Origin: Tretioscincus oriximinensis
Lineage: Eukaryota > Chordata > Lepidosauria > Squamata > Gymnophthalmidae
DNA length: 64,000 nucleotides
Assembly (NCBI GenBank): GCA_022410635.1
Contig: JAJVDF010000135.1
Coordinates: 374,734 to 438,733, forward strand
Direction: 5' to 3'
The position numbers were made by a program, and so were the translations under genes. The notes beneath the pieces were generated by a model, which was not told the origin of the DNA, searched no databases, and saw nothing but the letters and a program-made list of their open reading frames with translations. Below, in pieces: positions 1 through 9,985 of this stretch; position 1 is the first letter of the stretch; the number at the start of each line of letters is the position of its first letter.

Positions 1-887
1 AAAGGATTCATCCTTCAATTGGCTCTGTCTATCCCACCTGATTTAATGAATGTTCATAAAGACTCCTAGATCACATGATGCCATTGTATCCACAATCAGT
101 TTTTCCAGCTTTTTCAACACAAGACAATTTTTTGTGCATTACCAAGAACAGGACAAATAACAAATAGTATCTTTTTTCACTGATAAGTAGGAAAAGGGCA
201 GAGACATTGCTTATACCTTTGTAGTAGGTGACACCAATAAAAAATTAATCAACCCTTAGATCATTCTGTATTTCTTAAATTTCATTGTATCCCCTTCCCC
301 CCAAAGAAACCCTGTAAAATGCAAGATTGTACTTTGTGTCATATTCTATTGAACTACCTTTAACTCAACTCACATTCACTGTGCAGATGGATTTTCAGCA
401 CACATAATCAACACAAAGATAGCATATCAGCCTACAATTCTCTGTGATTAATAGTGGTTAATGGAAATGTGGAATCCATAGGTCTTTAGAGCAGATATGG
501 GCTGTGAAGTACCAATTGTGTGAGTGATTGGAATGGAATGCATTGTTTCTGTTCTTAAAATAAAACCAAACAGACCTTTATGTAAAAGCTCAGATTTGCT
601 ACAGTTCTTTTGCTCACAATGTAAAAGTCATTTGTAATTGCCTTTTTCTAGGAAAGAACAGTGACCCAGGCTAGGGGTATTACATGCAAAGCAGGTGCTC
701 ACTAAGCGTTGGACTTCACATTTTGTATTTTCTGTACCTCACACACTGCATCTCATCCCTGTTAAATAAAGGTTGGTCTCAGGATAAAGTTGTGATTATT
801 ATTATTATTATTTTAAAAAATGCAGGACAGAGAACTGTATGAAAGAGTACATTTCATAGACATTGCATCCTCTGTCAAATATCCATT
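1..887. other. Single-copy intergenic sequence
   Basis: AT-rich sequence with no gene, no recognisable transposon and no coding signature. The only simple repeat is an ATT run at about 795-813. Confidence 0.5.
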
Positions 888-974
888 AAGAACATAAGAG
901 AAGTCCTGCTGAATGGGTCCAGAGCCCATCTAGTCCAGCATTCTGTCTCCCACAGTGGCCCACCAATTGCACCT
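888..974 (-). mobile_element. CR1-type LINE 3' end (left piece)
   Basis: The reverse strand gives the 3' end of the CR1 family that finishes in TTCTTATGTTCTTA, with the GGACTAGATGGGC block typical of the element. The same end appears in plus orientation at 45288 and 48740. A Sauria SINE interrupts it, and the CR1 sequence resumes at 1232. Confidence 0.75.
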
Positions 975-1231
975 GAGAACCAGTTTGGTGTAGTGGTTGA
1001 GTGTTGGACTCGTAACTGGTTGTCTCCCGGTTCGATTCCCATCTCCTCCATGGAAGCCAGCTGAGTGACCTTGGACCAGTCACAGTTCTTTGAATTCTCT
1101 CAGCCCCATATTCTCCACAGGGTGTCTGTTGTGGAGAAAGCAACAAAAGCTATGTGTGCCGCCCTATGGTTGGCCTCCCTGAGACCTTCAAGTATAGGGC
1201 GGGATACAAGTACAAATAAATAAATAAATAA
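975..1231 (+). mobile_element. Sauria SINE, full length
   Basis: A tRNA-derived SINE starting with CAGTTTGGTGTAGTGGTT (A-box region, about 981-998) and GGTTCGATTCC (B box, 1029-1039). Then come the central CACAGTTCTTTGAA block and the tail CAAGTATAGGGCGGGATAC, ending in (AAAT)n. The family is specific to squamates. It is mobilised in trans by a Bov-B-type LINE and transcribed by RNA polymerase III. It sits inside a minus-strand CR1 end. Confidence 0.9.
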
Positions 1232-1385
1232 TCTGTTCACTTCACCTGTTCTCGACACCCTGCAAATGGTACTTCAGGATTATGGCTGTTACTCCACCTC
1301 AAAGGTAGTATCAATAAATCTTTCCTAGAAACTATCACTTGCCATTCATTTTGTCTAATCCTGTCTTAAAGCTATCCAAGCTGCA
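1232..1385 (-). mobile_element. CR1-type LINE 3' region (right piece)
   Basis: Continuation of the CR1 copy split by the Sauria SINE. The block reading AATCCTGTCTTAAAGCTATC on the plus strand matches the minus-strand CR1 copies at 9660 and 54860. It encodes the far C-terminal part of ORF2 and the 3' untranslated region, and is heavily mutated. Confidence 0.65.
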
Positions 1386-2156
1386 TTTCTAATTCCTGGT
1401 TTTGTAGGACAAAACTGGACATGCTCTTCTAGGCTTTGAGGGACTGTGGAACTTTAAAGCCTTATTTCTCTAATCTGATTGTGGGGTTACCAGATTAAAA
1501 AAATTGGAAAGCAGGATCAAATGCCAAATAGAAAGTTTAAAAGAAATGGNATTGGGTGATTCTCAAGGGAATTATATTTCCCGCAAAGATCATTCCCCAA
1601 ATATTCCTCCCCATAGGCATCTCTGGAGGAGAATCCTCAAGGGCAAGCTAGAAGATACCTGACCAGTAGCCTCATCAGCAGTTCTACTGCAGTAACATCT
1701 CATTCCTGCTTTGCGCAGGGATGGCATGACCATCTTCATGCCTCATTGCTGCTGCCAGCAATCACATAGGTGGAAGTTGAGGCTGGCAGAGGTGAAAAAA
1801 ACAGAAGAAGCAACAATAACTGCTGCTGGGGTCCTCCATATTCTGCCTTTGTTGCTGCTTCTGGAATCATTAGCAATTGCAACTGTAGCCAGCAAGGCAC
1901 TTTCCTTATTTAGATGTGACCACNTACCAGCTGGTATTTAAGTTTTCTTCAAATTGACTTGAAGATTCATAGCGTACACTAAAGGTTTTCCTTCAGTTTT
2001 ATCCATGGACTAAACATCATTTTTGCATACATACTTGATCAATATTGGGAAAGGTTTTTCAGGAATGACAATAACCACATAATCATCTTGCCCCACCAGG
2101 AGCTGCATTATTATTTCCCTTCTCTACAGCAATGCAAAAGCATTGCATAAGCACCT

Positions 2157-2219
2157 CACAAACTGCTAAAATGCATTGTACCAATAGATCCATCACTCCA
2201 TTACTTTAGCACAAAACCC
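2157..2219. repeat. 63-bp dispersed repeat, copy 1
   Basis: Starts CACAAACTGCTAAAATGCAT and ends ACAAAACCC. It matches 3365-3427 at all but four of 63 positions (one of those is an N). Family not recognised; no flanking duplication is obvious. Confidence 0.6.
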
Positions 2220-3364
2220 TCCTGCCTTGCAGCACATGATGTTGCAATGAACAGCCAATCAGAAGAAGAACCATCACCCTCTGAACTCGCCCCTTCTGCT
2301 CAAGGGCGCAGACTGAGGAAGGGAAATGTTGATGTTTGAATGACCAGCATTAAATTCAAAATGGCTTTAGGAAGTCTTCATTTACAAGACTTGTGACCAC
2401 ATCTCAACATTCCTCAGGCCACTTTGACCCTTAAAATTGTTTAAATAGGGGTGTGTTAATGCAGCCTTAGACACACAGGTCATACTCTTCAAGCTGGTTA
2501 CAGGTTTGGGTTATGGGAAGGGGGATTTCTCTCCTTACATCACCTTTTCCAATTATGAAGAATAACGTAAGGAGGGAAATTGTCTCTAACTTCACACCCA
2601 CCCAAAAATAATCCAGATCTTTCAGCCACTGGAATGAGGATAGAAATTTAAATCTAGAATNATCCTAGATGAAATAAGTACTCACCAGTCTATCTTTAAA
2701 TTAAATTTAATTATTTACTTAAGAATTTATCCTATTCTTCACCTGGAAGTCCCAGAGTTAATAGCAACAATAAAAATATGCCTAAAATATGTTTAAGATA
2801 TAACTTATTTCTTCACTCNTTCATTTACCTGAACTATATCTGGAGAAAGAAAGACATTGTGTTTTGTGAATAATTGTTCTTGTTTTCTCACTGACTTTTG
2901 CTATTATTATTTAGTAACAAAATTTGATATGTTTTTAAATGTGCCATTAAAATAAAAAAGCTACTCAGGACATTAAAATGCCTAAATGTCTTCAGCTGTG
3001 AAATGAGAACAGATGATTTTCTCTGCTGGACATAAGCAGACTGATTCCAACTCAATATGCTACAGTCACCGTACAAACATTTTATTAGAGTGTTAGATCT
3101 GTTATGGGGCTGCATAACATTTCATTTTATATCATCTGGATTTCTCAAANTTTATTTTCCTCTTTTTAAAGCTTTCTTCATAGTGGTTTCTTAACCTTTT
3201 CTGCTTCAGATTCTTTCTGCTGCAACTACCTGGTCCAAGTTCTTGAATGGGTAAAAGAGATTTAGAAAAAAATTACTTCTCACTAACTCATCTCTCACTT
3301 TCAATGCAGCACATAATACTTGGATAAGAAGGAATCCATGTGGCTAACGTAAGCATAATCACCG

Positions 3365-3427
3365 CACAAACTGCTAAAATGCATTGTNTCAATAGATCTA
3401 TCACTCCATTACTTTAGTACAAAACCC
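3365..3427. repeat. 63-bp dispersed repeat, copy 2
   Basis: Second copy, same orientation as 2157-2219 and 1208 bp away. The similarity stops sharply on both sides, which suggests a short mobile or gene-converted unit rather than a long duplication. Confidence 0.6.
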
Positions 3428-4034
3428 ATGGATTTCAGTAGGATTGCCATAATCCAGAATTCAAAATCCAGGTTGCAATCCATGCCCCAATCAAGGCTGT
3501 CACACCTTCACAACACAGCTATGCTCAATCAAACCCCATTCAAAATCTTCACTGCAACAATTCTAGATATTGCTTTTTAAGCTTTTGCAACAATCTAAAA
3601 TCATTTTTCATCCAAATTTGCAAAAAGCAATGGGATTCATTATTCTGCCATGGTCTTGCTGAACCCATGCAGACAACATGAGTGACCAGATAATACAAAG
3701 CTGAGCTCAAAATGACACTGAAAGTCAATGTACTACTGAAATAAGCCCTTCTGACAATAGCAAAAGCCTGGAACTTTTATTCTTACCCTTCAAAGACATC
3801 ATGCCAGCTTCAGAGCAAAGTGTGTCTCTGTGTGTATTTTACTTCTGGTGCAAATTCATTTCTTATCAAGAAATGCCCCCCTTTCTTTCCAAGCCCTTCT
3901 TTATTTTCCCTCCAAAAAGTTTGTACATATCAATCTAATTAAAGCAAGAAACCCTCCATGCTTCAAAGGCCTCCTATAAATCCCAAAATAGCCTTGGAAT
4001 ATTAGAGTTGAAGTCCCACAATCACACAATTGCA

Positions 4035-4047
4035 GGGGGGGGGGGGG
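4035..4047. repeat. Poly-G run of 13
   Basis: Thirteen consecutive G residues. Such runs form G-quadruplex-type structures and are prone to length error in sequencing. Confidence 0.85.
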
Positions 4048-4140
4048 ATTCCAATGGGTTTTTACCAATATAGCAATAGGACTTACCTTGCCTGGATACT
4101 TGTTCTCGGGATACTTGTTTTGGGTAGTATATATGCCAAA

Positions 4141-4500
4141 TAATTTATTTATTTTATTTATTTAAAAGAAGGTGTCCAGGGCGGCTTACAAAAATTAAAA
4201 AATTTGGGTCGCCATGACCTTCACAAGATTAAAATCATAAAACACAACTGTTAAAAATGTCGTCCTCTGGTGGGGGGGCTAACATGAAAAGGCCCGGGTG
4301 AAGAGACAGGTCTTTACCANGCGCCTAAAAGATAGTAAAGACGGCGCCTGGCGTGCTTCCGAGGGGAGGCCGTTCCATAATAGAGGGGAGGTCTGGGTCT
4401 TTTTAAATATTTACTCAGGAATCTACTTTTTATTTCTTGGTCTTCTGTTACCTGCTCTGGGACCAATGGTGAAGGGTGAGATATAAATTGCTACATAAAT
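4141..4500 (-). mobile_element. Degenerate LINE/SINE 3' ends
   Basis: The left part reads, on the reverse strand, as the common squamate 3' end TTGTAAGCCGCCCTGGACAC followed by an (AAAT)-rich tail. Inward is a block containing AAAGATAGTAAAGACGGCGC. From about 4440 a second remnant on the plus strand ends GATATAAATTGCTACATAAA. Both are too decayed to assign beyond an L2-like or SINE tail. Confidence 0.45.
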
Positions 4501-5770
4501 AAATGCCTGCTATTGCCCCTCAATTTTGTTCCTCTATCTGATAAATATAGCAAGTGGTAATTGCAGGATCTAAACAAACTTCCAGATTTTGTCTCACTGT
4601 AGAGAAGTAGCTTAAGATAATCATATTGCTTTTACTCCTAAAACTAGTTAAAAGATTACATCTGCAAAGCAATTGACAGAGCAAGAGCTGTAAATGTCTG
4701 ATTTCTGCTCAATTTCTATAACAGAACACACAGAGTGAGCAATTAAATTGGTGAAATATACATATTAACAAACAGGAGAGGAGAGCTAACCCTCATTTCG
4801 TAATAAGCTGTTAGAAGAAGCGGTTGAGCTATCATGAGCAAATATTAATTCATGCCAAGCAAAATAGTTTTGATAGCTGTCCTGGTGTGCTCACTTTAGA
4901 AAGAGTCTGCACTCAGATGACAATCTTGCCACAGGTTTTCTTTTTCCTGAAGGGCTATGGCATGTTTATGAAAGTATCCAAGCCTTCCAGAAAAACTGTG
5001 CACCCGAGGGGGAAAAAGGAACTAGAGAATACTCGTTCCATGTGTCTGGCCTTCTGGATTGAAAACACAAGTCCAATTGCTGCTTTGGAGGCAAAAGGTT
5101 TGGTTCGATTTAGTTACTGCACTCAGCCTGCTTGTACCATACAAAGGTCAAAAACACCCCCATGTGTAATTTATGAGATTCTTTCTGGCAATTCTGTTCT
5201 GAGTGCTTAAGAAAAACACAAAAGCAGTGCTAAGCATGTGCCAGGTTTCCATGGCTCCCTAGCCAATTTCTAACTGCAGCTGCCTCTCAAGAGCTAATTG
5301 CCCAGTAGGAATGTAGTGTTCTCTGCCGGCTTTCTTCTCTTTCCCCTCNTCCTGAGTCTGCTTGTTGTTTCTTGCCAGCTCTAGCATTCCTCCTTTCTTT
5401 GCATTTCCCAATAAGCACAGAAGAAGATGCAGTAACAAATTACCTCTAAAAATCTCCTTCTCTGAGCATTATTACTTGGCTAGAATGTTCCACAGAATAA
5501 TACAATTCGACATGGCATTTTTTCTGTATTGAACTTTTATGAGTTATAATAGAAACTACTTCCCCAAAACCATCTTCCCTTGCCTTTCAGAAACGTATTT
5601 ATATCATATTTATATGTTGCTTTTAGGAAAGTAGTCTTAATCTACAAAAATTTATGCTACAAATTTCCTTCTTCCGTTAACTTCTAAGGTGATACTAGAC
5701 CCTTTCCTTGCTTATTTCAGTTACTCATGCTTATTTTGTGCTAAAGTGGAATAACTCTCTCATTGACCTT
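4501..5770. other. Single-copy stretch, candidate conserved noncoding DNA
   Basis: About 1.2 kb free of transposons, with homeodomain-type TAAT cores (AATATTAATTCATG near 4842, GAGCTAATTGCCC near 5290) and an E-box CAGCTG near 5277. A 128-codon open frame at 4824-5210 has no recognisable domain and is more likely chance. The absence of repeats in a repeat-dense flank fits a regulatory element, but conservation cannot be measured here. Confidence 0.3.
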
Positions 5771-5776
5771 TGGTAT

Positions 5777-6072
5777 AAAAGAAGAAGAACTGGGTTCTTA
5801 TTCCCCGCTTTTCTCACCTTTCAAAGGGGCTCAAAGCGGCTTACAAGGGTATTTTTGCCTGAAGGCTTACATTCTATCTTTCCCACCAGGCTATGGTGGT
5901 TCCCATGTATCTACTTGCAGTCAGTTGCAATTTCTTGCAATTCATGCTTTCGAATAGCTGGATTGGCTAGAGCTACAGGCTAGGGGAAGGTGCTCACCCC
6001 TCCCCACCTCTGACACAGGGCTTTGAAACCCNATCTCCCAGATGAGACACCATTTTCTAAGCAACTGAGCCA
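5777..6072 (-). mobile_element. tRNA-derived SINE with TTC tail, copy 1
   Basis: On the reverse strand the element starts TGGCTCAGTTGCTTAGAA, then GGGTTTCAAAGCCC, a B-box-like tRNA head. It runs through AGCTATTCGAAAGCATGAAT and ends TTGTAAGCCGCTTTGAGCCC, then a TTC-rich tail. Related copies are at 7953-8250, 52334-52650 and 36640-36972. An N interrupts the B-box region. It is part of a larger duplicated block. Confidence 0.75.
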
Positions 6073-6202
6073 TTTGTTCCTGTTATAAAAGGAAATGTAT
6101 ATAAATATTAAATAATAAAGGGGCAACTTTATATAGCTGTTGGCTGCAATTTTGGTTGCAATTTCTTTGAACAGATGATCCTACATCAAATTCCTAACTG
6201 GG
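6073..6202. repeat. Extension shared by the 5.8 and 8.0 kb copies
   Basis: About 130 bp adjoining the SINE head, including ATAAATATTAAATAATAAAG and ending CCTAACTGGG. It is present almost identically at 8251-8410 (with a 30-bp insertion there) but not next to the SINE at 52.3 kb. It therefore marks a local duplication. Confidence 0.7.
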
Positions 6203-6262
6203 AAACCCGATCTCCCAGTTGAGAGACTGTTTCCTTAGCAACTGAGCTATCCATATAAATTC
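6203..6262 (-). mobile_element. Isolated SINE head fragment
   Basis: The reverse strand reads GCTCAGTTGCTAAGGAAAC and ends GGGAGATCGGGTTTC. This is only the tRNA-like head of the SINE annotated just upstream. The paralogous block at 8410 lacks it, so it was added to this copy or lost from the other. Confidence 0.6.
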
Positions 6263-7952
6263 CATGTATAAATCTTATGTAAAGAAAACAAGAGACCTGA
6301 TCTTGGGGAAATATATAATTATGAGAAAGTGTTATGAACAACATTTACCAACGGATTGCATTGGGGATAATACAATAAATAGGAAAATCTGTAATCCTGT
6401 CCCAATTTTTGTGGCATGGCACAAATCTTTTCTAATCTATTTCTATAGTCTAGCCAAATGATATTTGATTCTTCATAACACTTGAACTGGTTTATCCCTC
6501 AACACGAGACTACAGTTAAGGAATAACCAGGAGAGTACTTTAAAGTGAAGCACCTTGGGAGGAAATTTCCAGGGCTAAGGCCGAGATAGATAAGATCATT
6601 CCCTGAAAGTCTTCTGAGAAAGTCCTCTGCAATATCACATTCCTGTCAACAGCTATCATAGTTCTGTTAGACTGTGGGGGAGCTACCAGATCATCATTTT
6701 TTTTTTTCTTTAAACTGCATTACATAACATTAATAAAATTTAAAATGTAATCCACTGCGATTCAAAACAGAGCTGAAAGAGTTCCAGTGTTTTCAAAGTA
6801 CCACTGCTCTTTGGCTGCCCATATCAGATTTTACAATATTCACCCATTTGAAATCCTAGATTATCTGACAAGAAATCAACCAAATCCAGGATTAATTAAT
6901 ATCCCTGTTTTACATTTCTAACATCACGATTAATATTATTTTATTCATATAATCCAACATTTCAATATATGCCCTAAACTGATAGTTTCCATGATAGTTT
7001 TAAAATTTGGAAGAGAGTGCATGTAGATGTATACACATGTGACCTGGTTTGGGTAATTAAACACAGTAATAAAAAGAAGTCCTATTTTGCTTCCCTCTTT
7101 CCTGTATTTAAAAGCCTACAAAACAAAACACATTGCTGGAGTATGCATTCTCAGCTAAACACAAATTCTGAGCAGGTCCTCACCATTTTTTCATCCATTC
7201 TGCAGGAATGCTTCCTGAAAGAAAAGAAAAGAAAAGAAAAGAAAAGAAACACTCAATTTATTGAGGTAATGAATGTGACCTTTTCATTGCAAAGTCTGAT
7301 TAAAATTGGATTATAGACATGGTTTGATGGGTACCACTGAGTTGTGTCAACTCCTGACTGACTGCATGGGCATTAAGTAATTGATTTTGTTTGTTTGTTG
7401 TCAAGATCTTCTAGGGAGAGACTGTGGTTTGAACTGGTATCCCTCTACTTTTAAGGCAGTTTGCTCTGCTATTGAGGTAGACCCAATCCACTCCTATAGA
7501 GAGGTATATAGACAGCATTTAGAAATAATTGTTTCATTCTTTGCTTTTCACACACATTTTCCTTCAACATTATCAATTAAATTATTTTATTAACAGTCAC
7601 TGACAAATGAAAAGCAATATTAGAATCCTGGAATGTAGACAATCTTCCTCTCTGGCTCCTTGCCTTTTCTGACTGAGAGAAACTAGCTGACAATTAGAAA
7701 CTGTTCTAAATACTTGAAAATCATAAGCTGCATTTTTTCATAATTGTTTAAGTTTGTGGTATCTAGAATTTTTTTTTGAGGGGGCGGCATAATGGTCAAA
7801 CATTCTTGACCAATTGCAAAAGTGAAGCCAAATGTGCTTCAATCTGAGCAGGGGGAAATGGTAGAAATATTAGAATATAAAATGATTGCAGTATGTTTGC
7901 TTGCTTGTTTATGNCGATGATGGTCTAAATTGTTTATCAGTGCAACAAAGAA
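6263..7952. other. Single-copy intergenic sequence
   Basis: AT-rich, no gene. An AAAAG microsatellite lies at 7217-7249. A decayed SINE-like remnant may lie at 7318-7490 (GAGTTGTGTCAACTCCTGAC and GTCAAGATCTTCTAGG blocks). Confidence 0.45.
7217..7249. repeat. (AAAAG)n microsatellite
   Basis: Six tandem AAAAG-type units, uninterrupted. Confidence 0.85.
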
Positions 7953-8250
7953 GGAGAGGAAGAAGAATTGGGTTCTTATATACTGCTTTTCTCACCTTTC
8001 AAAGGGGCTCAAAGCAGCTTACAAGGGTATTTTTGCCTGAAGGCTTACATTCTATCTTTCCCACCAGGCTATGGTGGTTCCCATGTATCTACTTGCAGTT
8101 AGTTGCAATTTCTTGCAATCCTTGCTTTCAAATAGCTGGGTTGGCTAGAGCTACAGGGTAGTGGAAGATGCTCACCCTTCCCCACATCTGACACAGGGCT
8201 CTGAAACCCGATCTCCCAGATGAGACACTATTTCCTAAGCAACTGAGCCA
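7953..8250 (-). mobile_element. tRNA-derived SINE with TTC tail, copy 2
   Basis: Same element and orientation as 5777-6072, differing at a small number of sites (for example ATATACTGC for the usual ATACCCCGC). It is followed by the same extension (8251-8410). The two are better explained by duplication of one locus than by independent insertions. Confidence 0.75.
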
Positions 8251-8410
8251 TTTGTTCCTGTTATAAAAGGAAATTTATATAAATATTAAATAATAAAGGG
8301 GCAACTTTATATAGCTGTTGGCTGCAATCTTGGTTGCAATTTCTTTGAAGAAATTTCTTTTAGTTGCACTTTCTTGGGACAGATGATCCTACATCAAATT
8401 CCTAACTGGG
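8251..8410. repeat. Duplicated extension, second copy
   Basis: Matches 6073-6202 closely and carries about 30 extra bases near 8347-8377. Ends at CCTAACTGGG, after which the two loci diverge. Confidence 0.7.
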
Positions 8411-8784
8411 AGCATGCGTAAAGATTACTGTATGTATTTGAAAAAAATAAGCATTTATGAATATTGTGTTAGTGATCAATGTTTTTCTCAAGCTGTTATA
8501 TAAAAAGTGAACCTAAATTTTATAAGGACAATAAAATATTATAAAATAAAAGTATGGTCCAATAGTGTAGTTTAAAAATTAGCAAACAAATGAGCAAATA
8601 AATAAGTAAATAAATTATGAGAGATGTCTTTCCAAAATCCTTGAACAAATGCTAGTAGAATCGGGTCACCTTCCCTTTCCTCTTATCAATCATCTTTTTA
8701 AAACCGTAATTTAGTTTTAAATTTAGTCTTGTCTCATAATTCAGCCTTGGCTGGCGCTTTCACAAGGAAATAGAGAAGCCTCAA

Positions 8785-8985
8785 CTCAATGAAACTGCAA
8801 GTGAGTAGATTTAGATTAGATATCAGAAACTTTCTAACAGTAACCAGTGGAGCAGTTTGCCACAGGAGGTGGTGAGGTCACCTTCACTGGAAGTCTTCAC
8901 TGGATAGCCATCTGTTTTTGATGGTTTAGTGAATCCAGCATTGAGCAGGAGGATGGACTGATGATTCTANGACTTTCTGAGTTTG
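8785..8985 (+). mobile_element. CR1 LINE 3' end fragment
   Basis: Matches the last coding and 3' part of the CR1 at 29100-29340: AAACTGCAAGTGAGTAGATT, CAGTTTGCCACAGGAGGTGG, TGGTTTAGTGAATCCAGCAT. The terminal ATTCTATG repeat is degraded. Confidence 0.75.
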
Positions 8986-9429
8986 AAGAATGCTTCCAGA
9001 CCCATTAAAGATCTGGCTGTCTGCCTGGTTGCCTAATTGAGAATAGAAGACCCTAAGCCAAAAAGGAAGGGGGAACAGTTATTGAGTGGGAAGAATAGTG
9101 ACAACCACTTATACTTTAACAAGCAGTACCAGCAATTGGTGTCCAATGTGCTATTAAAACAGTTAATATCTTTTTATTTAGATATACAATGTTTTAACAA
9201 TTTGATACATGTAGCACATGTGCAGGAATCCATACTGAAAGAGAATGACCCGACTAGAATCCATGTTAGTTACTAGTGGAGAGACATAATACAGTCACAC
9301 CCATGAACGACTCGATCTGCTGACTCTTATTGATGTGGATAGCACAAACCGATTACTTGGTCTAATCAATAAAACTTTTTAAAATGAAAACTTTTATCTG
9401 AATGTTTGCCAATCTTTTGTTTCCCTCTA

Positions 9430-9985
9430 TATCTGTCCAACACAAGAGGAGCTCTGCTAAATCAGGCTGGAGCCCATCTAGTCCAGCACTCTGTCTCACA
9501 CTGTGGCCCACCAATTGCACTTGGGCAATCTGGAACAGAAGAAGGCAAAATCTTCAACTGTTTTCAATGCCCAGCAATTAACATTTCAGGAATCTTGCCT
9601 GTTATCCATCTCAGAGGCAGCATCAAGCTATTTATACCCTTGGTGTCCATGAATATGTCTAATCCTCTCTTAAAGCTATCCAAGCTGCTAGCTACAACCA
9701 CCTCTTCTGGAAGTAAATTCAAAAGGCCGATGACCCTCAGCTTCAAGAAATACTCCCTGGTCCTAGTGTTATGCAATAGAGGAAACATTTTTTCTTGNTG
9801 GCATGCTGACTTGTTTTCAATTCCTTTCCTAATTATCCCTAACATTGAATTTGCTTTTTTTGCTGCCCCCCTGCTTGAGGATACAATTGTGCCTGGGTGT
9901 AAAAGAATAGGAACCCTCTTCAGTGTCCTTCTATTTCCAAGGTCCTCTCTCTGTGCACTTTCCTCTGGGGTCACATTTCCATGTT
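9430..9985 (-). mobile_element. CR1 LINE, ORF2 C-terminus and 3' end
   Basis: A reverse-strand open frame at 9564-9974 contains the CR1 signature AAKKANSMLGIIRKGIENKS, followed by LLPEEVVVASSLDSFKRGLD from the ORF2 C-terminus. The 3' untranslated end reads toward 9430. The reverse transcriptase catalytic part is absent, as in typical 5'-truncated LINE copies. Confidence 0.85.

Larger units (their letters stand above)
1386..4020. other. Single-copy intergenic sequence with one dispersed repeat pair
   Basis: No gene recognised. It contains the two 63-bp repeat copies annotated separately. Short open frames here have no protein-like character. Confidence 0.45.

Noticed and set aside
990..1040. 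tRNA gene-like A and B boxes
   Set aside because: They belong to the Sauria SINE head; no cloverleaf of a functional tRNA follows.
4824..5210. 128-codon open frame in single-copy DNA
   Set aside because: No recognisable domain, no splice or promoter context, and the composition matches its AT-rich surroundings.
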